Shown: positions 8,549-18,044 of the stretch, piece after piece
How positions within the stretch are numbered: the stretch's first letter is position 1
Layout: every line of letters begins with the position of its first letter
Assembly (NCBI RefSeq): GCF_031885415.1
Contig: NZ_CP116871.1
Span: forward strand, 186,001-250,000
Source: Microbacterium forte
GTDB lineage: Bacteria > Actinomycetota > Actinomycetes > Actinomycetales > Microbacteriaceae
Direction: 5' to 3'
DNA length: 64,000 nt
Translations under genes and position numbers: made by a program
The notes under the pieces: model-generated
What the model was told of the DNA's origin: nothing
The model's input: only the letters and a program-made list of their open reading frames with translations
Databases searched by the model: none

Positions 8549-9736
8549 ATGCGGCGGCGTCGCTTCGGGGCGGTCGGAGCGGCGGTGATCGCCGGCCTGG
8601 CTCTGGCATCCGCACCCGCGTCCGCATCGACGCACGACACAGTACGTGTCGACGACGTCCGGTCGGCTGTCTCCGCTTCGGGAACGAATGACCACGCAGC
8701 GGCCCTCGTCTCGGAGATGACGACGGCCGAACAGGCGGCGAGCATCGTGATGGGGCACATTCCTACGACGGATGCCGCAGCCCTCCACGCGTATATGCAG
8801 CAGGGCATCGGCGGATTCATCCTGATGGGAGCGAACGTCCCCGCGACGGATGACGAGCTGCGAGCTCTCACGGCCGCTCTCACCGTCGATCCTGCACTGC
8901 CGCCGCTTGTCGCGATCGATCAGGAGGGCGGGATCGTGTCGCGCCTCGGGAGCGATGTGTTCCCGGCCTCGACCGGTCTCAAGTCGCAGCCGGTCGCGGA
9001 CGCAGAGGCGGCCTTCTCCGCCCGGGCCGCGCTGGTGGCGAAGGCCGGGATCACCGTGAACTTCGGCACGGTCGCAGACATCACGGCCGATTCGACCTCG
9101 TTCATCTACGGTCGGGCACTCGGAACCGATCCTCAGACTGCCGCAGAGCGGGTCGTGGCCGCCACGGAGGCGCAGGAGCAGGTCATCGCCTCCACGCTGA
9201 AGCACTTCCCCGGTCACGGTGCGGCGCCGGGCGACTCCCATCAGGCGATCCCGACGACCGGTGAGACCCTCGACGAATGGCGTGCGACCGATGCGGTGCC
9301 GTTCGTCGCCGGTGTGGACGCCGGTGCCTCACTGCTCATGTTCGGTCACCTTGCCTACACGTCGGTGGATCCGGCCCCTGCGTCCCTCTCGGCGCGCTGG
9401 CACGAGATCGCCCGGGAGGAGCTGGGCTTCGACGGAGTGATCGTGACAGACGACCTCGGAATGCTGCAGTCCTCGGGGATTCCGGAGTACTCCGACCCGG
9501 TGCGCAACGCGGTGTCGGCGGTCGTCGCCGGAACCGATCTCGTGCTCATGATCGCGGGCTCCACGCCCGACACCGCCGGCCAGATCGTGCAGGGGCTCAC
9601 TGCGGCGGTCGATGCAGGCTCGCTCCCCGCCGATCGCCTCGCCGAGGCGGCGACACGGGTGATGTCGCTGCGCCTGCAGTCGATGTCGGCGACGACGGAC
9701 TGGGCGCTGTGCCCGGAGTGCGAGCCGGTGGGCTGA
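8549..9736 (+). CDS. Secreted glycoside hydrolase family 3 protein (beta-N-acetylhexosaminidase-like)
   Basis: The 395-residue protein begins with a signal peptide (RRRR followed by AVGAAVIAGLALASAPASAS, cleavage likely after residue 28) and continues with a GH3 N-terminal (TIM barrel) domain. Visible motifs are PLVAIDQEGGIVSRL (substrate pocket), TLKHFPGHGAAPGDSHQAIP (KHFPGHG, and the DSH dyad used as acid/base by NagZ-type enzymes) and GVIVTDDLGML, whose Asp is the nucleophile. It probably cleaves N-acetylglucosaminides of the cell wall outside the membrane. No second GH3 domain is present, as in NagZ. The gene is only 4 bases from the previous stop and 4 from the convergent gene. Confidence 0.9.
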   Translation: MRRRRFGAVGAAVIAGLALASAPASASTHDTVRVDDVRSAVSASGTNDHAAALVSEMTTAEQAASIVMGHIPTTDAAALHAYMQQGIGGFILMGANVPATDDELRALTAALTVDPALPPLVAIDQEGGIVSRLGSDVFPASTGLKSQPVADAEAAFSARAALVAKAGITVNFGTVADITADSTSFIYGRALGTDPQTAAERVVAATEAQEQVIASTLKHFPGHGAAPGDSHQAIPTTGETLDEWRATDAVPFVAGVDAGASLLMFGHLAYTSVDPAPASLSARWHEIAREELGFDGVIVTDDLGMLQSSGIPEYSDPVRNAVSAVVAGTDLVLMIAGSTPDTAGQIVQGLTAAVDAGSLPADRLAEAATRVMSLRLQSMSATTDWALCPECEPVG

Positions 9737-9740
9737 CGCG

Positions 9741-10616
9741 TCAGCTCGCGACTGCGGCGGGCTCACCCGAGCCGAGCCACGCGTGCAGGAGTTCGCTGCG
9801 AAGACGCGTGCCTCGCTCGGCGAAGACGCGCTGCTGACGCACGTAGTCCGCTTTGCCCTCGGCGGTCTCGATCGGCACGGGCACGATGCCCCACGGTGCC
9901 AGATCATAGGGAGCGGCCTGCATGTCGAGAAGGCGGATGTCCCTCGCGAGCTCGAACGCATCGAGCAGCAGATCGCCCGGCACCAGAGGGCCGAGCTTGA
10001 CCGCCCATTTGTACAGGTCCATGCCGGCGTGCAGACAACCCGGCTGCTCGAACAGAGGCTGGTCGTCGCGGGTCAGCTCTGTGCGGTTGCGCGGCACCGC
10101 TTCGGGCGTGAAGAACCGAAAGGCATCGAAATGCGTGCACCTGAGGTCGTGACTCTCGACGACGAGATCGGTGCCCGCCTGTCCGAGACGCAAGGGCACC
10201 GGATGCCTGTGTTCGTCGGCACGGTAGACCATCGCCCACTCGTGCAGCCCGAAGCATCCGAACTGACCGGGGCGCGAGGCGGTGCGGCGCAGCATCCGCT
10301 CTACCAGATCGGCGAGGTCCGCCTTCTCGCGCGCGAACACGGCGGCATCCGCGATCGCACCGTCTTCGGTCCTGCCGGGGGAGTACCAGCGCCACGTCAG
10401 CCGCTCGGGGGCCTGCTCCAGCTCGATCCCGGCGCCCGGGTGCCACCGACGCAGCTGCGCAGGCTTGTAGCTGTAATAGGTGAAGAGGAAGTCCCACACC
10501 GGGTGCTTCTCGCCTCGGGCAGCCCGCTCCCTGTGCTCTGCCGTGAGCGCGTCGGCTCTCGCCTGGTGCGCTCGCTCACGCTCCAGCCAGTCGGTCCGCG
10601 GAAGCGACGTGATCAT
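9741..10616 (-). CDS. Conserved actinobacterial protein (often labelled 3-methyladenine DNA glycosylase)
   Basis: The 291-residue soluble protein begins MITSLPRTDWLERERAHQ and contains HPVWDFLFTYYSYKPAQLRRWHPG and LRCTHFDAFRFFTPEAVPRN. I know similar actinobacterial proteins that carry the name 3-methyladenine DNA glycosylase, but I see no helix-hairpin-helix or other glycosylase motif, so that function is unproven. An open frame extends 37 codons upstream. I chose the ATG at 10616 because it falls one base after the stop of the upstream phosphatase gene, implying coupling. Its stop is 4 bases from that of the convergent GH3 gene, with no terminator between. Confidence 0.7.
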   Translation of the reverse strand: MITSLPRTDWLERERAHQARADALTAEHRERAARGEKHPVWDFLFTYYSYKPAQLRRWHPGAGIELEQAPERLTWRWYSPGRTEDGAIADAAVFAREKADLADLVERMLRRTASRPGQFGCFGLHEWAMVYRADEHRHPVPLRLGQAGTDLVVESHDLRCTHFDAFRFFTPEAVPRNRTELTRDDQPLFEQPGCLHAGMDLYKWAVKLGPLVPGDLLLDAFELARDIRLLDMQAAPYDLAPWGIVPVPIETAEGKADYVRQQRVFAERGTRLRSELLHAWLGSGEPAAVAS

Positions 10617-10617
10617 G

Positions 10618-11643
10618 TCAGCGGAGGATGCCGGCTTTGCCGAGCAGGTCACGGAGTCCCGCGCCGTCTTCGGCGCTGACCCACGGGGCGACGCCTTCGG
10701 CATGCTGCTCGTGACCGGCGCGTCCACCCGCGAGAACCGCCTCGGCCGGCAGCAGTCGACGGATGGCGACGCCGGCGATCGAATCGGGGTGCTCGTCCAT
10801 GAACTCCGAATAGATGGACTCGTCGTGCTGGCCGTCGTCGCCGATCAGCAGCCACTTCACGTGCGGGAACTCGGTGGCCAGGCGACGCAGGTTGGTGAGC
10901 TTGTGCTCTCGGCCGCTGCGGAACCAACGGTCGTGCGTGGGACCCCAGTCGGTGAGGAGCATGGAGCCTGCAGGGAAGAGGTGGCGCCCGAGGAAGCGCC
11001 GGAGCGTGGGGGCCACATTCCAGGCGCCGGTCGACAGGTAGACCATCGGGGCGCCCGGGTACTCGCGCAGCACCTGATCGAGAAGCACGGCCATACCCGG
11101 GACGGGGATGCGCGCGTGCTCGTCGACGACGAACGAGTTCCAGGCGGCGATGAACGGACGGGGGAGAGCCGTCACCATCACGGTGTCGTCGACGTCGGAG
11201 ACCACGCCGAAGTGCGTCGACTCGGCGACGATGAACGCGGTCGTCTCGACCGGATCCTGTCCCTCGACGGAGAACGTGAACGTCTGCCACCCGGGCTCGA
11301 GGTCGGCGTGCACGACCGAGTCGATCACCCCGCCTCGGTCAGCGACGACGTAGTGCGTCGAGTCGCCGATCTGCACGGCGACCTTCGCGAAGCTCACCGG
11401 GATGCCGACGAAGCTCCGCCAGCCGCGGACGCTCGCCGGCTCGCCGTCTTTCGTGCTCCGCGCGGGCGGGACGATGAGCACGCGTCCGACGACTCGTACC
11501 CACCCGGGCCCGCCGTAACCGGGGAAGGGGAGGATGGTCGCGGTACGACCGCGACGGCGCGCTCGTCCCTCGCGCCACACGTGGAGGCGGTGTTCGAGGC
11601 GCGCGAACCAGTGGATCCGGGGCGCCGGAGGTGACGAAGCCAT
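10618..11643 (-). CDS. App1-family phosphatase (DUF2183)
   Basis: The 341-residue protein matches the App1 phosphatidate phosphatase family (DUF2183), a branch of the HAD-like phosphatases. The catalytic DxDxT motif is present as D150-V-D152-D153-T154. Downstream are VYLSTGAWNVAPTLRRFL, LTDWGP and the acidic WLLIGDDGQHDESIY, which correspond to HAD motifs II-IV. The first 140 residues form a beta-rich accessory region. Yeast App1 dephosphorylates phosphatidic acid; the bacterial substrate is not established. It lies between the DedA-type gene and the glycosylase-labelled gene, with 1-4 base gaps. Confidence 0.88.
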   Translation of the reverse strand: MASSPPAPRIHWFARLEHRLHVWREGRARRRGRTATILPFPGYGGPGWVRVVGRVLIVPPARSTKDGEPASVRGWRSFVGIPVSFAKVAVQIGDSTHYVVADRGGVIDSVVHADLEPGWQTFTFSVEGQDPVETTAFIVAESTHFGVVSDVDDTVMVTALPRPFIAAWNSFVVDEHARIPVPGMAVLLDQVLREYPGAPMVYLSTGAWNVAPTLRRFLGRHLFPAGSMLLTDWGPTHDRWFRSGREHKLTNLRRLATEFPHVKWLLIGDDGQHDESIYSEFMDEHPDSIAGVAIRRLLPAEAVLAGGRAGHEQHAEGVAPWVSAEDGAGLRDLLGKAGILR

Positions 11644-11647
11644 TGCT

Positions 11648-12319
11648 TCAGTCTTTCACGTCGGTCGAGTCCTTCGTGTCGGAGATGTCGAGGTGACGCG
11701 ACTCGAGGCGCGAGATCACCTTCTTGCCGACGAATACAGCGATGAGGAAGAGCGCGATGATGCCGACGAAGATGTACCCCGCGTAGTGCACCCGGTCGGC
11801 GAGCTCATCGAAGCTGCCGGCGGCGAGCGACGTGATGCTCACGTAGGCCGTCGCCCAGAGCAGGCAGGCGGGCGCCGTCCACGCGAGGAACCGGCGGTAC
11901 GAATAGTGACTCATGCCCACTGTCAGGGGCACGAGAGAATGCAGCACGGGCAGGAAGCGCGAGAGGAAGATCGCGATGCCCCCGCGGCGCGCGAGGTACC
12001 GCTCGGCGCGCACCCAGTTCTCCTCACCGACCCGACGACCGACCCAGGAGGCGCGGATGTGGGGGCCGATCCATCGCCCCAGCCAGAAACCGATGCTCTC
12101 GCCGATCAACGCGCCGAGCACGACGGAGACGACCATCGCCACGGCCTGAGGGAGGCTGGTGATGCCGATGGATGCGACGAGCACGACCGTGTCGCCGGGG
12201 AAGACGAGACCGATCAGAACGCTGGTCTCGAGCATCACGGCGAGCCCCGCGACGAGCGTGCGGGCGACCGGGTCGATGGACCGCATGAAGTCGATCAGCC
12301 ACGGCACGAACTCGTCCAC
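11648..12319 (-). CDS. DedA/SNARE-associated family membrane protein
   Basis: The 223-residue protein has the DedA layout: MLETSVLIGLVFPGDTVVLVAS (family (F/Y)xPGD motif), GALIGESIGFWLGRWIG (ExxGYxxGR-like) and the re-entrant segment FLSRFLPVLHSLVPLTVGMSHY with the conserved FxRF(x)P arginine, followed by further helices. DedA proteins act as lipid (undecaprenyl phosphate, phosphatidylethanolamine) flippases or proton-dependent transporters. The GTG start is 6 bases after a TATTCT -10 box and overlaps AAGGAG. It is the first gene of a three-gene minus-strand operon. Confidence 0.9.
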   Translation of the reverse strand: MDEFVPWLIDFMRSIDPVARTLVAGLAVMLETSVLIGLVFPGDTVVLVASIGITSLPQAVAMVVSVVLGALIGESIGFWLGRWIGPHIRASWVGRRVGEENWVRAERYLARRGGIAIFLSRFLPVLHSLVPLTVGMSHYSYRRFLAWTAPACLLWATAYVSITSLAAGSFDELADRVHYAGYIFVGIIALFLIAVFVGKKVISRLESRHLDISDTKDSTDVKD

Positions 12320-12325
12320 TCCTTG

Positions 12326-12331
12326 AGAATA
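12326..12331 (-). promoter_or_regulatory. -10 box (TATTCT) for the DedA operon
   Basis: On the minus strand, TATTCT is followed by CAAGGA and the GTG start at 12319, a 6-base spacing. It is back-to-back with the pabB promoter. Confidence 0.6.
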
Positions 12332-12348
12332 CGGGACTCGCCGCGGCC

Positions 12349-12354
12349 TAGGCT
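12349..12354 (+). promoter_or_regulatory. -10 box of leaderless pabB promoter
   Basis: TAGGCT lies 6 bases before the GTG at 12361. The two divergent -10 boxes are only 17 bases apart. Confidence 0.6.
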
Positions 12355-12360
12355 GAGAAC

Positions 12361-13686
12361 GTGCCCGAACCTCTGAGCGCCCGCGTCCTCGGCGACCGGG
12401 TGGCGCCCGAAGCGCTCTTCCTCGCGCTCGAGCGTGAGTGCGCAGACGTGTTCTGGCTCGACGCCGGGGCCGATGCGTCCGAAGGATGGAGCTTCATCGG
12501 AACCGGCCTTGCGTCGTCATTCCCCGGGGACGTCCGACTGGACGTCGGCACTGCTGCTTCCGACGCGGGCCCGCTGCTGCGGGGAGGGTGGGTCGGGTGG
12601 TGCGATTACGAGAGCGGCGCCCGAGCAGCGGGAGCCCCCGTCTCGGAGGCGGCCGACGTGCCGGGCGGGGCCTGGCTGCGGATCTCCCGGCTGGCCGCGT
12701 TCGACCATGCGACCGGTGACGTCTGGGTGGCCGCGGCCGAGACGGATCTCGAGGAGTGGGGCGTCTTCGTGACGTACGCCGCGGCGATGACGGCACTCGA
12801 CGGCGAACCGGCCCTGCATGATGGCGCGTCGAGGCACGTCGAGGCGCGGCACACTCCGACCGAGTACGCCGCACTCATCGAGCGCTGCCGCGAGCTGATC
12901 CGGGCGGGAATCGCCTACCAGCTGTGCCTGACCACGCGCTTCACCGTCCCCGGGGTGCACGACGGCGTCGCGGTCTATCGACGACTCCGCGCGGCCACCC
13001 CGGCGCATCACGGCGGTTTCATCCGCATCGGCGGTCGCTCGCTGCTCAGTGCCAGCCCAGAGCAGTTCCTCCATGCGGAAGACGGAGTCATCCGCACGCG
13101 TCCGATCAAGGGGACGCGACCCCGTGGCCGCGATGACGCGCACGACGCCGCACTCGCGTCCGAGCTCGCCGTCGATGCGAAGGAGCGCGCCGAGAACGTC
13201 ATGATCGTCGATCTGATGCGCAACGACCTGTCGAGGGTCTGCGAACCGGGGTCGATCCGTGTCGACGCGCTGTGGGCGGTCGAGACCTATCCGGCGGTGC
13301 ATCAGCTCGTCAGCACTGTCAGCGGCACCGCGGCCGCAGGCACGACGGCGAGTGCCCTCCTCGAGGCATCCTTTCCTGCCGGCAGCATGACAGGCGCGCC
13401 GAAGCTCTCGGCGATGACGCGTCTGCACGACCTGGAGGGCGCGCCGCGGGGTGTGTATGCCGGATGCTTCGGGTATATCGGCGATGACGGGGCACTCGAT
13501 CTCGCGATGGTCATCCGCAGCATCGTCCTTGACGGTGCAGAGGCGGTCGTCGGTGCGGGCGGCGGGATCACGTGGCGATCGGTCGCCGCATCCGAGGTCG
13601 CAGAGGTCGCGACGAAGGCGCGCGCACCCCTCTCGGCGCTGGGAGCGGAAATGCCTGCGGCCTGGGCTTCCGATATCCTGAACTGA
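12361..13686 (+). CDS. pabB: Aminodeoxychorismate synthase component I
   Basis: This is a 441-residue chorismate-utilising enzyme. It has the family motifs SASPEQFL, TRPIKGTRPRG, ERAENVMIVDLMRNDLSRVC, FPAGSMTGAPK and CFGYIGDDGALDLAMVIRS. The lysine in PIKGT is characteristic of PabB; anthranilate synthases carry PIAGT, so I favour 4-amino-4-deoxychorismate synthesis for folate over tryptophan synthesis. The glutaminase (pabA) and lyase (pabC) partners are not adjacent. The GTG start is supported by the leaderless promoter at 12349. It ends 24 bases before leuS. Confidence 0.9.
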   Translation: MPEPLSARVLGDRVAPEALFLALERECADVFWLDAGADASEGWSFIGTGLASSFPGDVRLDVGTAASDAGPLLRGGWVGWCDYESGARAAGAPVSEAADVPGGAWLRISRLAAFDHATGDVWVAAAETDLEEWGVFVTYAAAMTALDGEPALHDGASRHVEARHTPTEYAALIERCRELIRAGIAYQLCLTTRFTVPGVHDGVAVYRRLRAATPAHHGGFIRIGGRSLLSASPEQFLHAEDGVIRTRPIKGTRPRGRDDAHDAALASELAVDAKERAENVMIVDLMRNDLSRVCEPGSIRVDALWAVETYPAVHQLVSTVSGTAAAGTTASALLEASFPAGSMTGAPKLSAMTRLHDLEGAPRGVYAGCFGYIGDDGALDLAMVIRSIVLDGAEAVVGAGGGITWRSVAASEVAEVATKARAPLSALGAEMPAAWASDILN

Positions 13687-13710
13687 TCCCCTTTTCCCTT
13701 CAGATTGGTC

Positions 13711-16296
13711 GTGCGTTCGTTGTCTGAGAACCTGTCCACCTCTCCCGTCGACGAGGAGACCTCCTCGGCGCACGCTATCCAGGCCAAGTGGCAGAAGTAC
13801 TGGGCGGAGAACGAGACGTTCCTCACCGGCGGCGATGACGACAAGCGGCCCCGCCGCTACGTGCTGGCGATGTTCCCGTACCCCTCGGGCGACCTGCACA
13901 TGGGTCACGCCGAGAACTACCTCTACTCCGACATCGTGGCCCGGTTCTGGCGCCACCGCGGGCACAACGTGCTCAACCCGATCGGCTGGGACTCCTTCGG
14001 TCTGCCGGCCGAGAACGCGGCGATCCGCCAGGGAGCCGACCCGCGCGAGTGGACGTACCAGAACATCGCCCAGCAGAAGCAGGCGTTCCAGAACTACGGC
14101 GTCTCGTTCGACTGGTCGCGCGTGCTGCACACCTCTGACCCCGAGTACTACCGCTGGAACCAGTGGCTGTTCCTGAAGCTGCACGAGCGTGGCCTGGCCT
14201 ATCGCAAGAAGAGCGCCGTCAACTGGTGCCCGAACGACCAGACGGTGCTCGCGAACGAGCAGGTCGTCGACGGGCGCTGCGACCGCTGCGGCGCCGAGGT
14301 CGTGAAGAAGAAGCTGACGCAGTGGTACTTCAAGATCACGGACTACGCCGACCGTCTGCTCGACGACCTGAACCAGCTCGAGGGCTTCTGGCCGCACAAG
14401 GTGCTGCAGATGCAGCGCAACTGGATCGGCCGCTCGATCGGCGCCGACGTCGATTTCCGTATCGAGGGACGCGAGGAGCCGGTCACGGTGTTCTCGACGC
14501 GGCCTGACACCCTGCACGGCGCGACCTTCTTCGTGGTCGCTCCCGACTCCGACCTGGCGTCCGAGCTGGCGGCGGATGCTCCTGTCGAGGTGCGCGAGCG
14601 CTTCCAGAAGTATCTGGCCGATGTGCAGAAGACCACAGATGTCGACCGTCAGGCGACGGATCGCCCGAAGACCGGCGTCTTCCTCGAGCGGTACGCGATC
14701 AACCCTGTCAGCGGCGAGAAGCTGCCGGTCTGGGCGGCCGACTACGTGCTGGCCGACTACGGGCACGGAGCAGTGATGGCCGTGCCTGCGCACGACCAGC
14801 GCGACCTCGACTTCGCGCGTGCCTTCGACCTGCCGGTCAAGGTCGTCGTCGACACGACGGCTCCCATCACCGGCGCAATGCCGGTCATCGAGGTCGACGA
14901 GGAGGGCGTGCCGATCGACACCGGCGCGGCACTCGACGAGCAGAACCCCGCGACCACGGGCATCGCTCTGACCGGCGAGGGACGGATGATCAACTCCGGC
15001 CCCCTCAACGGTCTGTCGAAGCGCAACGCGATCGCCCGCGCGATCGAGCAGCTCGAGGCCTCCGGAACGGGGCGTGCGGCGAAGAACTACCGGCTGCGCG
15101 ACTGGCTGATCTCTCGCCAGCGCTTCTGGGGAACGCCGATCCCGATGCTGCACGCCGAGGACGGCCGGATCATCCCCGTGCCTGAAGACCAGCTGCCGGT
15201 GAAGCTGCCCAGCGTCGAGGGACTCGACCTGAAGCCCAAGGGATCCTCGCCTCTCGGCGCGGCCGAGAGCTGGGTGCGCACGGTGGACGCCGCCAGCGGC
15301 GACCCCGTGCTGCGCGACCCCGACACGATGGACACGTTCGTCGACAGCTCGTGGTACTTCCTGCGCTTCCTCTCGCCGAACAGCGACACCGTGGCATTCG
15401 ATCCGGCTCAGGCCGCCCGCTGGTCGCCGGTCGACTCGTACATCGGCGGCGTCGAGCACGCCATTCTGCACCTGCTCTACGCGCGCTTCATCACCAAGGT
15501 GCTGTTCGACATGGGGCTGATCGACTTCACCGAGCCCTTCTCGAACCTGATCAACCAGGGCATGGTCCTGCTCGACGGCGCGAAGATGTCGAAGAGCAAG
15601 GGCAACCTGGTGCTCTTCGAAGAGGAGCTCGACGCCTACGGTGCCGATGCACTGCGTGTCGGCCTCGCGTTCGCCGGCCCGGTCGAAGATGACAAGGACT
15701 GGGCAGACGTCTCGACCACGGGCGCCCAGAAGTTCCTGGCGCGTGCGCTGCGGATCGCCCGCGAGGTGTCGTCCCCGGTCGACGTGGTGTTCGCCGGAGG
15801 CGACTCGGCGCTGCGCCGTGCGACGCACAAGCTGCTCGCCGATGCTCCGGCCCTCGTCGAGCAGACGAAGTTCAACGTCCTCGTCGCGCGTCTGATGGAG
15901 CTGGTCAACATCACCCGCAAGACCATCGACGGCGCTGCAGGTGCGGCTGATCCGGCTGTCCGCGAAGCCGCCGAGACGGTCGCGGTGATGCTCGACCTGA
16001 TCGCCCCGCACACCGCGGAGGAGATCTGGGAGATCCTCGGTCACGAGCCCTCCGTCGGTCTCGTCACGTGGCGGTCCGCCGACCCGGCTCTCCTTGTCGA
16101 AGACACGGTGACCGCTGTCGTGCAGGTGGGCGGCAAGGTCCGCGCCCAGCTCGAGGTGCCGGCGCGCATCGGCGAGGCCGAGCTCGAAGCACTGGCTCGC
16201 GCCGATGAGCGGGTCATCCGTTCGATCGGCGACCGCGAGATCATCAAGGTCGTCGTGCGCGCTCCGAAGATCGTCAGCATCGTCGTCAAGGGCTGA
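13711..16296 (+). CDS. leuS: Leucyl-tRNA synthetase
   Basis: LeuS charges tRNA-Leu with leucine. The roughly 860-residue protein has class I signatures: HIGH as HMGH in [20 protein letters not shown] in [13 protein letters not shown], a zinc-binding CPND...CDRCG region in the insertion, the CP1 editing domain ([13 protein letters not shown]) and a C-terminal anticodon-binding domain. The start is uncertain: possible starts in frame are TTG 13705, GTG 13711 and TTG 13720, and none has a good Shine-Dalgarno. I give GTG 13711. A strong hairpin terminator follows at 16336. Confidence 0.95.
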   Translation: MRSLSENLSTSPVDEETSSAHAIQAKWQKYWAENETFLTGGDDDKRPRRYVLAMFPYPSGDLHMGHAENYLYSDIVARFWRHRGHNVLNPIGWDSFGLPAENAAIRQGADPREWTYQNIAQQKQAFQNYGVSFDWSRVLHTSDPEYYRWNQWLFLKLHERGLAYRKKSAVNWCPNDQTVLANEQVVDGRCDRCGAEVVKKKLTQWYFKITDYADRLLDDLNQLEGFWPHKVLQMQRNWIGRSIGADVDFRIEGREEPVTVFSTRPDTLHGATFFVVAPDSDLASELAADAPVEVRERFQKYLADVQKTTDVDRQATDRPKTGVFLERYAINPVSGEKLPVWAADYVLADYGHGAVMAVPAHDQRDLDFARAFDLPVKVVVDTTAPITGAMPVIEVDEEGVPIDTGAALDEQNPATTGIALTGEGRMINSGPLNGLSKRNAIARAIEQLEASGTGRAAKNYRLRDWLISRQRFWGTPIPMLHAEDGRIIPVPEDQLPVKLPSVEGLDLKPKGSSPLGAAESWVRTVDAASGDPVLRDPDTMDTFVDSSWYFLRFLSPNSDTVAFDPAQAARWSPVDSYIGGVEHAILHLLYARFITKVLFDMGLIDFTEPFSNLINQGMVLLDGAKMSKSKGNLVLFEEELDAYGADALRVGLAFAGPVEDDKDWADVSTTGAQKFLARALRIAREVSSPVDVVFAGGDSALRRATHKLLADAPALVEQTKFNVLVARLMELVNITRKTIDGAAGAADPAVREAAETVAVMLDLIAPHTAEEIWEILGHEPSVGLVTWRSADPALLVEDTVTAVVQVGGKVRAQLEVPARIGEAELEALARADERVIRSIGDREIIKVVVRAPKIVSIVVKG

Positions 16297-16335
16297 TCCC
16301 GCGGTTCATCACCGCCGACTCATCCGCTCTGCACA

Positions 16336-16375
16336 TCCGGCCGCCCGCGGGGGTTCTCCCCGATGGGCGGCCGGA
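16336..16375 (+). terminator. Terminator after leuS
   Basis: An 11-bp stem TCCGGCCGCCC/GGGCGGCCGGA has an inner GGGG/CCCC pairing in its 18-base loop. The hairpin is followed by CGTCTTTCC. Confidence 0.8.
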
Positions 16376-16401
16376 CGTCTTTCCTCCCTCTGCGGGCCCC
16401 T

Positions 16402-16407
16402 TAGCGT
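16402..16407 (+). promoter_or_regulatory. -10 box of leaderless comEA promoter
   Basis: TAGCGT lies 6 bases before the ATG at 16414, just after the leuS terminator. Confidence 0.5.
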
Positions 16408-16413
16408 TGTCGG

Positions 16414-17013
16414 ATGCCCGAGTCCCCGTCTGCGTCGACACCCCCGCGACGGCTGAGGCTGGGCGTCGGCGCAGCGATCGTGCTTGCGCTCGTCGTGCTC
16501 TCGGCCGCAGTCGGGCTCGGGTTGATGCGGGGCCAGGCCGCACCCACGGAGTCCGTGCCGCTGTCGAGCGGAGGTGAGAGGACCGCAGGCTCATCGGGCG
16601 AGCTGTACGTCCATGTGCTCGGAGCCGTCGCGAATCCTGGGCTCTACGTCCTCGACCTCGATGCGCGGTTGGTCGACGCGGTGGCTGCTGCCGGGGGAAC
16701 GACCGAAGACGCCGACCTTGCCGCGATCAATCTCGCCCGCGTGCTCTCGGACGGCGAGCAGATCATCGTGCCGGTGGTCGGAGCAGCTGCTGCAGACACA
16801 GGAGGATCCACGCCTGGCGATGACCGAGTCGATCTCAACACGGCTGATCAGGCAGCGCTCGAGACTCTGCCGCGTATCGGTCCTGCGCTGGCGGAGCGCA
16901 TCATCGCGTGGCGAGAGGAGAACGGGCGGTTCGCCTCGGTCGATGATCTGCTCGCCGTGCCGGGCATCGGAGAGAAGCTGCTCGCCGGCATCCGTGACGG
17001 GGTGCGCGTGTGA
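16414..17013 (+). CDS. comEA: ComEA-type DNA-binding competence protein
   Basis: ComEA is a membrane-anchored receptor that binds double-stranded DNA outside the cell during uptake. The 199-residue protein has an N-terminal membrane helix (about residues 17-38, VGAAIVLALVVLSAAVGLGL), a SLBB-type domain (LYVHVLGAVANPGLYVLDLDARLVDAVAAAGG), a Gly/Thr linker and a C-terminal double helix-hairpin-helix (VDLNTADQAALETLPRIGPALAERI ... LLAVPGIGEKLLAGI). The partner comEC lies 4.2 kb downstream instead of next door. Natural competence is not demonstrated in this group. Confidence 0.92.
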   Translation: MPESPSASTPPRRLRLGVGAAIVLALVVLSAAVGLGLMRGQAAPTESVPLSSGGERTAGSSGELYVHVLGAVANPGLYVLDLDARLVDAVAAAGGTTEDADLAAINLARVLSDGEQIIVPVVGAAAADTGGSTPGDDRVDLNTADQAALETLPRIGPALAERIIAWREENGRFASVDDLLAVPGIGEKLLAGIRDGVRV

Positions 17014-17123
17014 CGCGCGAGGGATCGCCCCCGGAGCTGGTCGGGCTGCCGCACAGCTCGATCGTCCCGTCGTCGTCGTCGCACGTGGGAGTGACAGACT
17101 GAGCAGCCGGAGGGGGAGTCATC

Positions 17124-18019
17124 ATGGCTGCGAAGAACGGGACGAAGAAGAAGGCATCCGCGAGGAAGTCCTCCGGGGGGATCGCCTCCCCGATGGATGC
17201 GGAGTCGGTCGAGCTGATCCCGCGTCGCTGGTGGTGGGTGCTTCTCTGCGCCGGGGTGCTCTCGATCGCGCTCGGCCTCGTCATGGCGGCCGTCTACAGC
17301 ATCCCCTACGCGATCGATGAGCCCGGACGCATGAATCTGCCTTTCGTGGACGAGTACCCCACTGTCGTCGAGATCCTGCTCCGCCGTTCATCGCATTCTT
17401 CATCGGAGGAATCCTCACGTTCCTGGGCGAGCTCCTTCGTCGCGGGACGATGATCAAGAACGAGGTCACCAATGTCGCCGTCTTCCGACCGCTCCCTGTC
17501 GTCGTCCACGCTGCGTGGATCCTCCCGCCGTTCGTCGCGTGGCTGATCGCGATGCCCTGGGTGCTCTCTCTGCTGGTCCGGCACGCGGATGCGAGGCAGG
17601 ACGCGATGATCCTCGACGCGGAATCGGATGCCGTGTTCCTCATCGGCGTCTACGGAGGCCTTGCCGCGCTGATGACCGGAGCGGTTGTGGGATCGCTGTT
17701 CAAGAAGCTCTGGTTCCTCGCCGTGGTGCGGCGATTCGGTGTTCCCGACTCGTCCTCGGCGTTCTGGTGGAGCTTCTCGTTCTACTGGCGGCTCGATGTA
17801 TGGCTCGTCGCGCTGGGTGTCCTCCTGCTCGGTCTGGCGCCCCTGCCGTGGCAGCTCACCAGCGCCGGAGGCACAGCACTGACGTTGGGTGGCGGAGCGG
17901 CGCTCTTGACGCTCGGCCTGCTGACATGCACGCAGTTCTTCAGAGCGGGTATGCCGTTGGGCGTCGGCGTGTCCGTCACCGGAGGTTACCGATCGCTGCT
18001 GACGCCTCGTCGGCCGTGA
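17124..18019 (+). pseudogene. Membrane protein gene broken by a one-base frameshift
   Basis: Two overlapping frames read as one protein. Frame A (17124-17453) encodes a basic start (MAAKNGTKKKASARK), a Trp-rich helix beginning RRWWWVLLCAGVLSIALG and ends in a run of Ser/Arg codons. The other frame, entered at about 17381, gives PPFIAFFIGGILTFLGELL, a clean membrane helix, then continues to 18019 with two or three more helices. One missing base near 17378-17381 (restoring ILLPPFIAFF) would join them. A reinitiation ATGA (17450-17453) exists but would lose that helix. The cause could be a true mutation or a sequencing error. No known family is recognised. Confidence 0.65.
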
Positions 18020-18044
18020 CCGCGAGCTGTGACGTCATCGCACG

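Noticed and set aside
12517..16044. Very long open frame (over 1100 codons) on the minus strand across pabB and leuS
   Set aside because: It is a mirror of leuS codon bias in GC-rich DNA; it has no start signal and no protein-like composition, while leuS and pabB motifs on the plus strand are complete.
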